From positions 24,993 to 88,992 of the forward strand of contig NZ_JABAFO010000007.1 of the NCBI RefSeq assembly GCF_012843675.1: a stretch of 64,000 bases of DNA, written 5' to 3'. Both the position numbers and the translations under genes were made by a program. This document shows positions 35,848 to 45,502 of this stretch, in pieces; within the stretch, counting starts at the first letter, position 1, and the number at the start of each line of letters is the position of its first letter. The notes below the pieces were generated by a model. It was not told the origin of the DNA, ran no database searches, and was given only the letters and a program-made list of their open reading frames with translations. Origin of the DNA: Lactobacillus sp. MRS-253-APC-2B. Its GTDB lineage: Bacteria; Bacillota; Bacilli; Lactobacillales; Lactobacillaceae.

Positions 35848-36561
35848 CTAGTGTGCCGTACTGTCAGGAAAGACAACGACCGTCTCGCCTTCGTTTTTAG
35901 CGGCTGGCTTGACAGAAGCTTTTTGATCCTGCTTTGGTGCTTGACTTTCCTGCGACTTTTCAGCAACTGGTTGATCAATTGCTTGTGATTCTACACTGTT
36001 TGTCGAATGATTGTCAAGACTGCTTCCCAAAATCTTTTGAATTTCGTCGTATTTGCTCAGATCATCATTGGTCAGCAGCTCATCCCAATCCTTGCTCTTA
36101 ACGACTTCCAGCTGGGATTCCAGCATAACTTGCAGCCGCTGTCTGAAGATTCGGGTCTGCTTTTTAAGATCATTGGTTTCCGTAGTCAGCTTCCGCGTTT
36201 CATCAGCACTGTTTTCCACGACCTGGTTGGCCTTGGTATTGGCTTCAGAAACAATATCGGTCGCCTGCTTTTGCGCCTCGCGAATCATGATCTCAGCCTC
36301 ACGCTTGGCGTTGGTCTTAACCTTGTCAGCAGCTTCTTGAGCAACCAGAATTGACTTGTTTAAAGAATCCTTCAAGTCGGTAAAGTACTTTAGTTTTTCT
36401 TCATTGGCCTTGATGGTTTCCGTCAGTTCATGATTCTTGACTTGCAGCGCTTGAAACTCGCTAGCTACTTGACGCAGAAACTCATTGACCTCGCTGGGAT
36501 TGTAGCCCCGCATTTTGTTGTCGAACTGCTTTTTGCTGATTTCTTCCACGGTTAAAGTCAT
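35848..36561 (-). CDS. divIVA: Cell-division/polarity protein DivIVA
   Basis: A 237-residue coiled-coil protein that recognises curved membrane at poles and septa. It begins MTLTVEEISKKQFDNKMRGY. The N-terminal lipid-binding domain (RGYNPSEVNEFLRQV) is followed by long coiled coils and an acidic, low-complexity tail (from about residue 185). TTTGGAGG lies eight or more bases before ATG 36561; the frame to 36684 has no support. It is the last gene of the division cluster before the ileS T-box. Confidence 0.93.
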   Translation of the reverse strand: MTLTVEEISKKQFDNKMRGYNPSEVNEFLRQVASEFQALQVKNHELTETIKANEEKLKYFTDLKDSLNKSILVAQEAADKVKTNAKREAEIMIREAQKQATDIVSEANTKANQVVENSADETRKLTTETNDLKKQTRIFRQRLQVMLESQLEVVKSKDWDELLTNDDLSKYDEIQKILGSSLDNHSTNSVESQAIDQPVAEKSQESQAPKQDQKASVKPAAKNEGETVVVFPDSTAH

Positions 36562-36577
36562 TTGCATTTCCTCCAAA

Positions 36578-37366
36578 CTAAGCATGCACCACTGACATGG
36601 CGACGCGAATCTTATTTTTTCTAGTGTTTCCTTGAATCTCATCAATCCGAATCCGGCCGGCATGTCTGATGGAAAGCAGATCATGGGCTACCAACGGATA
36701 ATCGGGACGCATCTCGGTCTCCCAGTTGACACGAACATCGCCGTGCTCAACCAGCTGCTTGGCGCGATTGCGTGAATAGTTAAATCCGGCTGCCACCAAG
36801 ACGTCCAGTCGCATTGACGACACGGTAGCGACCATCTTTTCCCAGTCTTCTTGTGGCGTAACGATGGTTTCCAGATCAGCTTGTTTCAGCTTAACGTGAA
36901 TCTTGCCAATCTGGCTGACCTGTTGGCGCAGATAGTCAACCAGGCTCTGACTGACGACTACCTGCCAGCGCATGCCCTCGTTGAGTACGTCGCCAAATGC
37001 GGAACGCTCCAAGCCGCTGCCAATCAGCGTTCCTAGAATCTGACGATGGTGCAGCTCGGTAAATTTGGTTGGATAGTCGATTTCGATCAGCTGCAGTTCA
37101 AAATCAGCCGTCTGTGGCTCATAATAGCTGGGATAAAACAAAATCCGCTGCATTTCGGCCTTTTCCCAGCCGCCATTGGCCCGCATCTTAACGTCATCGC
37201 GACGGTTGGTCAGCGTTTGCGCAATATAGACCTGCCGCGGATTCAAAAAGTCGGTTAAAACTGGACGATACTGGTCGGCTGCCGTATTCAGCCAATCCTC
37301 AACCTGCGCAATCAAAGGTGCCTCATCAGGCCGAAAATGCTGCTTGATGTTTTCTTCATCAGTCAT
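36578..37366 (-). CDS. YlmH-type S4-domain RNA-binding protein
   Basis: A 262-residue protein of the YlmH family, found beside sepF and divIVA in Firmicutes. The C-terminal S4 RNA-binding domain spans about residues 185-245 (MRLDVLVAAGFNYSRNRAKQ, then VNWE). The middle part has the family stretch YPTKFTELHHRQILGTLIGSG. Relatives bind the ribosome and have been linked to stalled 50S rescue. It is translated just upstream of divIVA. Confidence 0.9.
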   Translation of the reverse strand: MTDEENIKQHFRPDEAPLIAQVEDWLNTAADQYRPVLTDFLNPRQVYIAQTLTNRRDDVKMRANGGWEKAEMQRILFYPSYYEPQTADFELQLIEIDYPTKFTELHHRQILGTLIGSGLERSAFGDVLNEGMRWQVVVSQSLVDYLRQQVSQIGKIHVKLKQADLETIVTPQEDWEKMVATVSSMRLDVLVAAGFNYSRNRAKQLVEHGDVRVNWETEMRPDYPLVAHDLLSIRHAGRIRIDEIQGNTRKNKIRVAMSVVHA

Positions 37367-37376
37367 TTATCTGCTC

Positions 37377-37637
37377 CTAATAGCCAATCAACCGCGACAG
37401 CATAATCACGCCATATTGGACTAGATAAAGCACGAATACGGCTACCACGGGGGCAAAGCTGATCCCGCCCAGTGGTGGAATATGCTCGTCAAAAAAGCGC
37501 AGGTATGGCTGAACCAGTCTGGTAAGCAATTCACCCAAACGGCTCTGCATGGCACCAGGAAACCAGGTCAATAGACACCATACTACGATCAGTAATATAT
37601 AGGCGTCAATTATCTTATTGATCAAATATGCAATCAT
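37377..37637 (-). CDS. YggT family membrane protein (YlmG)
   Basis: An 86-residue protein with two hydrophobic segments (IIDAYILLIVVWCLLTWF and FAPVVAVFVLYLVQYGVIML) around a loop with RLVQPYLRFFDEHIPPLGG, typical of YggT/YlmG. The family is linked to membrane or division functions. Its position between sepF and ylmH is the standard one. Confidence 0.9.
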   Translation of the reverse strand: MIAYLINKIIDAYILLIVVWCLLTWFPGAMQSRLGELLTRLVQPYLRFFDEHIPPLGGISFAPVVAVFVLYLVQYGVIMLSRLIGY

Positions 37638-37645
37638 AATACCCC

Positions 37646-38086
37646 TTAAAGTCGTTCGCTGCTGTTGGAATTAAGATCCCCAGCCAGTTTACCGGCAACG
37701 TCAACGCCACGCGGCACGCATAAAAAGATCTGCTCGCCAATGCGCTTAATCTCGCCGTCAATTGCATAGACAGCCCCATTTAAAAAGTCAACGACCTTGT
37801 TGGCTGCCTTATTGTCCATTTGCGAGAAATTAACGATGACGGCGTGATGATTCAAGAGCTCATCAACGATTTCCTTGGACTCACCGTACAGCCGTGGCTC
37901 AAATAGCATGATCTTGCCATTTTCAGCCGGTGCTGACTTAACTGAAACATGCGACCGATCGATCGGTACTACCTTACTGCTGGTAGTTGATGCAACGGGG
38001 GCTGTTGGTGCGACTGGCTGTGGTTCATAGTTTTCGGTCTCTGACTCATTGCCGATTCCAAAAAAGTTGTTGAAGAAATTTGCCAT
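37646..38086 (-). CDS. sepF: Cell-division protein SepF
   Basis: A 146-residue protein that bundles FtsZ and tethers it to the membrane. The N-terminal amphipathic helix (MANFFNNFFGIG) is the membrane anchor. A variable Pro/Glu linker is followed by the SepF core, with FEPRLYGESKEIVDELLN, NFSQMDNKAANKVVDFL and FLCVPRGVDV. AAAGGAGGAGC precedes the ATG. No ylmE gene lies between it and ftsZ. Confidence 0.93.
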   Translation of the reverse strand: MANFFNNFFGIGNESETENYEPQPVAPTAPVASTTSSKVVPIDRSHVSVKSAPAENGKIMLFEPRLYGESKEIVDELLNHHAVIVNFSQMDNKAANKVVDFLNGAVYAIDGEIKRIGEQIFLCVPRGVDVAGKLAGDLNSNSSERL

Positions 38087-38162
38087 GTTCGCTCCTCCTT
38101 TAATTTTGAGCTAAAGATACAGCAAAAGGGAGCGCCTTTAGCCAGCTCTCCCAAATTACTCA

Positions 38163-39500
38163 TTAGTCGTGACGACGATTCTTGAAGAATGGCGGCGTCG
38201 TCAGATTATCATCGTCTTGTTCATCGGATGCGGCAACATCACCGTGAAAGACATTAAATTCTGGCTTCTTAACGTGATTGAATTCATCGTTTTGCTCCCG
38301 CGTATCCGTCAGGCGGGTGCCTGCCGTAGGATCATCCCAGCCGGCAAATGGATCTTGGGAATCAGCCCGTTCTGCTCGCTTGGTTTCAGCCGGCTGCTGT
38401 TCTTCAGCTCGCCGTTCTACCGTTGTATTTTCTGGAACCGGCGCAGCTTCTGGCTCAACGCGCGCTACCCGTGGCTCACTGGCAGTCGGCGTGCTCATTG
38501 GACGAGCGGCAGCTGCCTGCTGACGCTGCTGCTTGGCCTTATCGATCCCAGTAGCAATAACCGTTACGCGAACCTCGTCTCCCAGCGTGTCATCCATGGC
38601 CATCCCAAAGGCAATATCGACATTGGTATTAGCAGCCTGGCTGATAACGTTGGATGCCTCTTGAGCCTCAAACATTGACAGGTTCTTACCACCAGTGATG
38701 TTCATCAAGACGTGTTCGGCACCGTCAATCGATACTTCAAGCAATGGCGAGGAGATAGCTTTCTTCGTGGCTTCGGCAGCACGGTTTTCACCCGTTGATG
38801 AACCGATCCCCATCAAAGCAGAGCCTTGGTTTTCCATCGTATGACGAATGTCGGCAAAGTCCAAGTTGATGTAGCCTGGGTTGGTGATCAAATCCGAGAT
38901 CCCTTCGACCCCTTGACGCAAAACGTTGTCGGCTTCTTTAAAAGCTTCCATCATTGGCGTCTTTTTATCGATCATTTCCAGTAGACGGTTGTTGGCAACC
39001 ACGATCAGCGTGTCAACGTTTTGCTTTAATTTTTCCAGCCCTTCACTGGCCAGCTTAGAGCGACGCTGACCTTCAAAGGTAAATGGACGCGTAACGACAC
39101 CCACCGTCAGGGCACCAGAGTCCTTGGCAATCTTGGCAACTACTGGAGCGGCACCAGTCCCGGTACCACCACCCATACCGGCAGTCACAAAGACCATGTC
39201 AGCACCTTCCAGCGCCTTTGAAATCTCTGATTCACTTTCTTGGGCCGCTTTGGCACCGACTTCTGGGTTGGAGCCAGCCCCCAATCCCTTGGTCAGCTTA
39301 GGTCCTAATTGAATCTTGGTTTGTGCATGTGAGGCATCCAGGGCCTGCAGGTCAGTATTGGCTACGATAAAGTCAACGCCAGATACCTTGTCGTTGATCA
39401 TTTGATTAACCGCGTTACCGCCACCGCCACCGACGCCGATAACCTTGATCTTCGCACCTTCCAATTGCATTTGGTCTGTTTCATTCGTTACATTGTCCAT
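38163..39500 (-). CDS. ftsZ: Cell-division GTPase FtsZ
   Basis: A 445-residue tubulin homologue forming the Z ring. The tubulin signature [10 protein letters not shown] lies near residue 110, with [12 protein letters not shown] near 23 and the T7 loop [11 protein letters not shown] near 212. A variable acidic linker of about 110 residues ends in the C-terminal peptide TPPFFKNRR that binds FtsA and SepF. ACGGAGGAAC precedes the ATG. It follows ftsA by 35 bases. Confidence 0.97.
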   Translation of the reverse strand: MDNVTNETDQMQLEGAKIKVIGVGGGGGNAVNQMINDKVSGVDFIVANTDLQALDASHAQTKIQLGPKLTKGLGAGSNPEVGAKAAQESESEISKALEGADMVFVTAGMGGGTGTGAAPVVAKIAKDSGALTVGVVTRPFTFEGQRRSKLASEGLEKLKQNVDTLIVVANNRLLEMIDKKTPMMEAFKEADNVLRQGVEGISDLITNPGYINLDFADIRHTMENQGSALMGIGSSTGENRAAEATKKAISSPLLEVSIDGAEHVLMNITGGKNLSMFEAQEASNVISQAANTNVDIAFGMAMDDTLGDEVRVTVIATGIDKAKQQRQQAAAARPMSTPTASEPRVARVEPEAAPVPENTTVERRAEEQQPAETKRAERADSQDPFAGWDDPTAGTRLTDTREQNDEFNHVKKPEFNVFHGDVAASDEQDDDNLTTPPFFKNRRHD

Positions 39501-39535
39501 TCGTTGGTTCCTCCGTCACGTTAGGGTTAGTTTGA

Positions 39536-40918
39536 TTAGTCAAAGAAATTTTCAAAGAAACGTTTGATGCCGCCTTTATTTTTAGGCTTTTTAGCTGGCT
39601 TTTCCGGTGTCATTGGAGCTTCTTCGGGCTGCTGAGCATCCGAAGAAGCATCCAGTCCTGCTGGCTTTTGATAACGCTCTTGATAATAGCCGCGCGTTGT
39701 TTCGGTTTGCCGAGGACTATCGGCTTGGTGAGGGCTCATGATCAATGCACCCTGCTGAACGGTCTGCTTAAGCAGGCGATCGATGTCGTTTAAGTGATCC
39801 TCATACATGCCTAGAGCAATCGCCAGTGCAAAACCTGGATGCCGAACACCCATCTGTTCCGGTACAAAAGTCTTAACGTTGGCCGTAAAGTATTCTTTGG
39901 CCAATTCAACCACGCCAGGCAAAGCCGTTAAGCCACCGATCAAAATCACGCCACCAGGCAGATTCGGCGCATGAACCTCTTTTAGACGATTGCTGATGCG
40001 CTGGAAGATTTGACGGATTCGCGCCTCAATAATCTCAGCCAAATATTTTTCCGAATATTCAACCGGCTGATTCTGGCCTACCACGTCAACCGCCAACTGA
40101 ACGCTTTCATCCGCCATCCGACTATCGGCATAGCCATGGTCACGCTTCAATCGCTCGGCATTGCGCATTGAGGTGTTGAGCACGGTCGAGATGTCACGCG
40201 TTACCAATTGACCGCCTTCTGGATCAACATAGACAAACTTCAGCTGATGATCGTGAATGATGCTGGCCGTAGTCTGACCACCACCCATGTCGACAACCAG
40301 CGTCCCGAAGTCTTGTTCGCCATCGTTCAAAAGGTTAAAGCCCGTGGCAATTGGTGAAACAACCAGGTCTTGAATCTGCAGGCCAGCCTGCTCAACTGCT
40401 TTTTTGGTATTGTGAACAATCGTCTTTGGTCCGGTATAAAGCGTTGCTGCCAATTCCAAGCGAACGCCGACCATGCCCCGTGGATCCTTAATGCCCTTAA
40501 AGCCATCGACCGTAAACTCTTGTGGAACCAGGTCAATAATTTCACGTTCTGGTGGCAGATTCTGCGTTAACGTTGACTGTGCAACGTCAATTACGTCTTG
40601 ATTGACGATCTCGCGTGACTGACCTTGACTGGCAATCGTGATCATACCGTGAACATGGCCCATCTGCAAATAGTTGGCCGGCAGTGCAACAACGACTTTT
40701 TTGATATCAATGCCTGATTTGGCTGCGGCCTCAGCAACTGCTCGGGAGATTGCTTGAGCAGTTTTGTCGATATCAACGATCACGCCATGATTCAGCCCAG
40801 CAGATGGCTGAACGCCAGTGCCTACAACTTTTAATTGTCCTTTTACGTTTTCGCATACCAATACTTTGATTAAAGTGGTTCCGATATCTAAGCCAACGTA
40901 GACTTGTGAATTTTCCAT
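39536..40918 (-). CDS. ftsA: Cell-division protein FtsA
   Basis: A 460-residue actin-like ATPase that anchors FtsZ to the membrane. VGLDIGTTLIKVLVCE opens the protein, VVDMGGGQTT is near residue 222 and LIGGLTALPG near 322. The C-terminal amphipathic helix is GGIKRFFENFFD. The linker is long and Gln/Pro-rich, as in lactobacilli. GGAGGGTTCC precedes the start. Confidence 0.95.
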   Translation of the reverse strand: MENSQVYVGLDIGTTLIKVLVCENVKGQLKVVGTGVQPSAGLNHGVIVDIDKTAQAISRAVAEAAAKSGIDIKKVVVALPANYLQMGHVHGMITIASQGQSREIVNQDVIDVAQSTLTQNLPPEREIIDLVPQEFTVDGFKGIKDPRGMVGVRLELAATLYTGPKTIVHNTKKAVEQAGLQIQDLVVSPIATGFNLLNDGEQDFGTLVVDMGGGQTTASIIHDHQLKFVYVDPEGGQLVTRDISTVLNTSMRNAERLKRDHGYADSRMADESVQLAVDVVGQNQPVEYSEKYLAEIIEARIRQIFQRISNRLKEVHAPNLPGGVILIGGLTALPGVVELAKEYFTANVKTFVPEQMGVRHPGFALAIALGMYEDHLNDIDRLLKQTVQQGALIMSPHQADSPRQTETTRGYYQERYQKPAGLDASSDAQQPEEAPMTPEKPAKKPKNKGGIKRFFENFFD

Positions 40919-41053
40919 CTACCTGGAACCCTCCTGTTTTCTAAAATTCAACCCGGATTCAGATTGTAATCATAAACTGTACTAAATTTTACCACACTTA
41001 ACATGATTCAAAAAAGGCCCAAACCATGTTTATTTGGCGCTTGATCAACGAAC

Positions 41054-41905
41054 CTACTCGTCCTGGTTGTCATATGAATATGAGAAGGCCCCATATTGCA
41101 GATCAACCACGCCATTTTCCTTCATCTTGGAAGCAATTGAAGGATAATAGCGCATCTTTTGATTCAGATTGTCCGATCGCACCAGAATCTCATTACCGTC
41201 ATTCATATAGATGCGCAGTCGTTTGGCATCTGAGGTCGTAGGCGCAAACGTGACTTCGGAGATGCCGGCTCTGATAGCACTGGGCAGGCTGCCAATCTGT
41301 CGCGCCGTCTGCTGCATGATCTTTTCATGATGCTCAAAACCGGCATAGCGTACAAAATTAGAGATTGAGTGATTTTTGACGGGACTCAGACGACCGTTGC
41401 CGATCAGCAGCTGGTTGACACCATTATGCTCAATCACACCAATGATTGGATATTCGGTAACCTTGATTCTGATTGATTGTGGATCGGTCAAGCTGACCTT
41501 GAGCGACTTGATCTGTGGATTGGCCTTTTTAGCCGTCTGCTCCAGCTTTTTTTGCTGACTTAAAACGCGCCAGATCAATGCGCCCTTTTTAATCTGAGCT
41601 GCCGATTCAACCTTGGCTGCCGTTAGATCCTGGTTGCCGGTTACCTGAATGCTTGTAATCTTACTAAGCGGGGAAACAATATACAAAGCCAGCAGCAAGA
41701 TAATCACAAATGGAATCAAAACGCTCAGTACTCGGCGAGTGTTGCTGATTTGTTGTGCGTGCTTAATCCCCTTGACCCGGCTGCCAATGCCTTGCTTTTG
41801 ATAGCGACGACGGCGATCAAAAGCCATGGCACTTTGAGCCTCTAACTTGGCCAGTCGGCGTGCATACCGCTGGTGCTCTTGATTGCTTTTTTCGTCGCTG
41901 TTCAT
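41054..41905 (-). CDS. divIB: Cell-division protein DivIB/FtsQ
   Basis: A 283-residue bitopic membrane protein of the divisome. A basic cytoplasmic start of about 60 residues leads to one membrane segment (VLSVLIPFVIILLLALYIV). The POTRA domain begins SKITSIQVTGNQDL, and the beta domain has SVKVTEYPIIGVIEHNG-like sequence and FAPTTSDAKRL. AAAGGAGGGG precedes the ATG. It lies between murG and ftsA, the usual position. Confidence 0.92.
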   Translation of the reverse strand: MNSDEKSNQEHQRYARRLAKLEAQSAMAFDRRRRYQKQGIGSRVKGIKHAQQISNTRRVLSVLIPFVIILLLALYIVSPLSKITSIQVTGNQDLTAAKVESAAQIKKGALIWRVLSQQKKLEQTAKKANPQIKSLKVSLTDPQSIRIKVTEYPIIGVIEHNGVNQLLIGNGRLSPVKNHSISNFVRYAGFEHHEKIMQQTARQIGSLPSAIRAGISEVTFAPTTSDAKRLRIYMNDGNEILVRSDNLNQKMRYYPSIASKMKENGVVDLQYGAFSYSYDNQDE

Positions 41906-41919
41906 GATTTCCCCTCCTT

Positions 41920-43026
41920 TTATTTTTGGTGATCGGCAATCGCCTTATGCAAAATCTTAATCAAGCGATCAGCTGCATCAGGTCGTCCCATTTTTTTCGA
42001 AGCCGCGGCCATTTTTTCACGCACTGCCTTATCTTCCATCAAGCGATCAGCCTGGACCAGCAACGACCGACCATCCAGCTTATCTTCAGTAATCATAGCT
42101 GCCGCGCCGTTTTTAACCAATGCCATCGCGTTTTTGACCTGATGATTGGCCGTTACATATGGACTTGGAATCAATATCGTTGGAATTCCCAGGGCCGTAA
42201 TTTCAGCAATCGTTGTCGCGCCAGCTCTTGAAACCAGGCAGGCTACCTTAGGCATCTTGGCTGGCATGTCTTCGATATAGGGAACAATCTTGACGTTTGA
42301 TCCAATCTTGACGTTTTTAAGTGCTTCTTTAACCTGGTTATAGCGCTTTTGTCCCGTGGCAAAAACCACCTGGTAGTCGCGCTGGCTGAATTCTGGAATC
42401 GCTTGAACGACACTGGCGTTAATCTTTGGTGCCCCTTGACTGCCGCCAAAGATCATCAGGACCGGTTTATCATTGCTTAATCCATAGCTGGTCCATGAGA
42501 AATCAGAGTCAGCATTGGCCGCAGCCTGTTGAGCACGGGGATTGCCACACATTGTAACCTTGGCAGCCGGGAACTGGTCTCTAGCTGCCTCAAAAGCAAT
42601 GGCAATCTCATCAACATAATGACTCAAAAACTTGTTGGTAATGCCGACAACGCTGTTTTGCTCATGAATAACCGTTGGCACGTGCAGGCGGGCTGCTGCA
42701 TACAAAACAGCACCGCTGACATAGCCACCGGTACCCAGGACCACATCTGGCTTAAAGTCTTTGATAATCTTTTTGGCTTCATGAACGGCTTTTAAAAACA
42801 AATAGGCCGTCTTGAAGTTTTCCAAAGACAGCGAACGCTTAAACCCTTGCGTGTGCAGTACCTTTAATTCAAGTCCAGCTGCCGGAACGATCTTGTTTTC
42901 CAGCCCGCGATCGGTTCCCACGTAAAGTACCTGCGTATCCGGCTCAACCTGCTTTAAACGTTCAATCAAAGCCAGCGCTGGATAGATATGACCACCGGTG
43001 CCCCCACCGGAAACAATGATTCTCAT
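41920..43026 (-). CDS. murG: UDP-GlcNAc:lipid I GlcNAc transferase MurG
   Basis: A 368-residue GT28 glycosyltransferase adding GlcNAc to lipid I to make lipid II at the inner face of the membrane. Motifs: [17 protein letters not shown] (residues 5-21), [27 protein letters not shown] and the UDP-binding [12 protein letters not shown] near 263. Its start shares a base with the murD stop (TAATGA type overlap). Confidence 0.96.
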   Translation of the reverse strand: MRIIVSGGGTGGHIYPALALIERLKQVEPDTQVLYVGTDRGLENKIVPAAGLELKVLHTQGFKRSLSLENFKTAYLFLKAVHEAKKIIKDFKPDVVLGTGGYVSGAVLYAAARLHVPTVIHEQNSVVGITNKFLSHYVDEIAIAFEAARDQFPAAKVTMCGNPRAQQAAANADSDFSWTSYGLSNDKPVLMIFGGSQGAPKINASVVQAIPEFSQRDYQVVFATGQKRYNQVKEALKNVKIGSNVKIVPYIEDMPAKMPKVACLVSRAGATTIAEITALGIPTILIPSPYVTANHQVKNAMALVKNGAAAMITEDKLDGRSLLVQADRLMEDKAVREKMAAASKKMGRPDAADRLIKILHKAIADHQK

Positions 43027-44402
43027 TATTTCTGCTCCTTTTGTCCGGTCAACTGCTCGACTGCCTTGACGAACTCATCACCACGCACCTCAAAACTTGG
43101 GAATTGATCCCAGCTGGCATTGGCTGGTGAAAGCAAGATGACATCGCCAGGCTCGCTTAGTTTCCATGCCTCTGGTACGGCCGTCACGGCATTTTCAGTT
43201 TCAATGATCTCAGGGATGCCCGCCTGTTCTGCGGCATCTTTCATCTGCTTTTTACATTCACCAAATACGATGATGGCCTTAACGTGTTCTTTAAAGTAAG
43301 GTACCAAGCGCTCAAACGTGTAGCCACGATCCAGACCTCCAGCCAACAAAATGACCGGCTGTTCAAATCCTTGCAAAGCCACCTCAGTAGCTTCGATATC
43401 AGTCGACTTGGAATCATTGTAAAAGCGCCGTCCCTCATAGTCCATGACATACTGCAGCCGGTGACGCACACCAGAAAAGGTCGTTAAAACGTCTACGATA
43501 TCGGCAGTCGAAACACCGCTCAGCTTGGCTGCTGCAATTGCTGCCAAGGCATTTTCAACATTTTGAGGGCCAATCAGACGAATGTCTTTGGCAGCCATGA
43601 TCTTTTCATCACGCCAAAAGATCTCGCCATTTTGTTCATAGGCACCCTCATGACTCTTGTTGAGCCGCGAAAAAGGTACGATCGTTGCATTGGAGCGACG
43701 GGCAATTTCCTGCCATTCATCACGATCCCAGTTAATGATCAAATAATCATCCTTGGTTTGGTTGCGCGTAATATTGAGCTTGGCATTGATGTAATTTTCG
43801 CGATTCTTATGATAATCGAGGTGATTGGCAAAAATATTGGTAATTACGGCAATCTGCGGATGAATCGTTGGTGCACCCAACAGTTGGAAACTGGACAATT
43901 CAGCGACAATCGTGTCATCAGGGGCCATCTTTTCAGCCGTCTTGCTGAACGAAACCCCAATATTGCCAGCATAAGCCGTTTGATAAGGATTGCTCTTGGC
44001 AACCATTTTTTCAATCAAAGTCGTCGTCGTCGTCTTGCCATTGCTGCCAGTAACGGCGATCAGATGACCGGCAAAGATCTCGCTGGCCAGTTCAGCCTCG
44101 GTAATAATTGGCGTTTTTTTGGTCATGAATTTTTGAACCAATGGCACATCATAAGGAATACCGGGATTCTTAACCACCACGTCAAAGTCTTCGTCAGCCA
44201 GTGATAATGGGTTTTCGCCAGTAATAACCTCAATGCCATCCGCTTTTAAATCGGCCACGACGGCTGGATCATCTGGCGTTTTTTGATCATTAGCCACAAC
44301 TTTGGCCCCTAATTTAACCAACAGATGAGCCGCGTTAATGCCGCTGATTCCAAATCCCAATACTAAGGCTTTTTTGCCTTGATACTTCGTTACCTGTCGC
44401 AC
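43026..44402 (-). CDS. murD: UDP-MurNAc-L-alanine:D-glutamate ligase MurD
   Basis: A 458-residue ATP-dependent ligase adding D-Glu to the peptidoglycan precursor. [19 protein letters not shown] is near the start, the ATP loop [12 protein letters not shown] is near residues 117-128, and [15 protein letters not shown] and LLAGGLDRG follow. It is separated from mraY by about 108 A/T-rich bases, the largest gap inside the cluster. Confidence 0.96.
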   Translation of the reverse strand: MRQVTKYQGKKALVLGFGISGINAAHLLVKLGAKVVANDQKTPDDPAVVADLKADGIEVITGENPLSLADEDFDVVVKNPGIPYDVPLVQKFMTKKTPIITEAELASEIFAGHLIAVTGSNGKTTTTTLIEKMVAKSNPYQTAYAGNIGVSFSKTAEKMAPDDTIVAELSSFQLLGAPTIHPQIAVITNIFANHLDYHKNRENYINAKLNITRNQTKDDYLIINWDRDEWQEIARRSNATIVPFSRLNKSHEGAYEQNGEIFWRDEKIMAAKDIRLIGPQNVENALAAIAAAKLSGVSTADIVDVLTTFSGVRHRLQYVMDYEGRRFYNDSKSTDIEATEVALQGFEQPVILLAGGLDRGYTFERLVPYFKEHVKAIIVFGECKKQMKDAAEQAGIPEIIETENAVTAVPEAWKLSEPGDVILLSPANASWDQFPSFEVRGDEFVKAVEQLTGQKEQK

Positions 44403-44510
44403 GAAAATTCACCTCGTTATTTTTTAAAAGCAAAAATTATTTCTGAGTGCATAGACAATCATAGACCGTTTATGCCGCCCAATTTTTAAAATTATTCTTA
44501 AAACCTGATT

Positions 44511-45470
44511 TTATTCAAACAGCATGATCGTGCCAATCGACAGGATCGAAAACAGCAGCGTCACGCTCCAAAATACGATATCAATCTTCCATTCACTCCA
44601 GCCCTTCATCTCAAAACTATGATGAATTGGCGTCATTGGAAAGATTCGATGACCAGTCGTCTTAAAAGCTGCCACCTGCAAAATTACGCTTAAGGTTTCA
44701 GCAACATAGATAATCCCAATAAACAGAAGCGACCATTCATGATGCAGCAGCAGTGATACCGCAGCCAATGAGGCCCCAACTGAAAGCGATCCCATGTCGC
44801 CCATGAAGATTTTGGCCGGCTTGTGATTATAAGGGAAGAAGCCGGCTAAGGCACCTACCATTGCCAGACAAAACAGTGCAACCTCATACTGACGCTGCAT
44901 AATGGCCAAAAACAGGTAGGCCAAAAATGACACGATACCGCATCCGGTTACCAGGCCATCCAGACCATCCGTCAAGTTGACGGCATTAGAAAAGCCAACT
45001 ATCCAAAAAATAATGAACAGGCCATAGAGCCAACCAATCTGCGAGCTACCAAAGCCCATTTGAAAGCCTTCATGCTGATAGATCACAGTAAAGATCATGG
45101 CTGCAATAACTTGGCAAAGCGCTTTTTGCCACGGCTTGAAGCCTTCATTTTGGTGATTGAAAATCTTGATCGAGTCATCCCACATCCCGATCAAACCATA
45201 GACTACCAACACAAACAGCAATGCCCACATCGTGTTGGTTAAAATTCCTTGCCAGATGGCGACCCAAAGGCAGGTTGCCAAAGCGGCAACGATAAACAAG
45301 AGTCCCCCCATGGTTGGCGTGCCGGCTTTTTTGGCATGCCAGGTTGGCCCTTCTTCTCTAATCTGCTGTCCTTCTTTTTTGGCACGGAAATAGCGAATCA
45401 ACGACGGCATCAGCAGAAACGTAATTAAAAACGAGCTGAGCAGCGTCAAAATGACAACCAGTATACTCAT
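44511..45470 (-). CDS. mraY: Phospho-MurNAc-pentapeptide transferase MraY
   Basis: A 319-residue membrane enzyme that makes lipid I from UDP-MurNAc-pentapeptide and undecaprenyl phosphate. About ten helices; family landmarks are GTPTMGGLLF near residue 50, NAVNLTDGLDGLVTG near 162, FMGDMGSLSVGASLA near 222 and MTPIHHSFEMKGW near 279. TAGGAGGATATC precedes the ATG. Confidence 0.96.
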   Translation of the reverse strand: MSILVVILTLLSSFLITFLLMPSLIRYFRAKKEGQQIREEGPTWHAKKAGTPTMGGLLFIVAALATCLWVAIWQGILTNTMWALLFVLVVYGLIGMWDDSIKIFNHQNEGFKPWQKALCQVIAAMIFTVIYQHEGFQMGFGSSQIGWLYGLFIIFWIVGFSNAVNLTDGLDGLVTGCGIVSFLAYLFLAIMQRQYEVALFCLAMVGALAGFFPYNHKPAKIFMGDMGSLSVGASLAAVSLLLHHEWSLLFIGIIYVAETLSVILQVAAFKTTGHRIFPMTPIHHSFEMKGWSEWKIDIVFWSVTLLFSILSIGTIMLFE

Positions 45471-45502
45471 GATATCCTCCTAAAATCAATTCTCTTATTG
45501 CT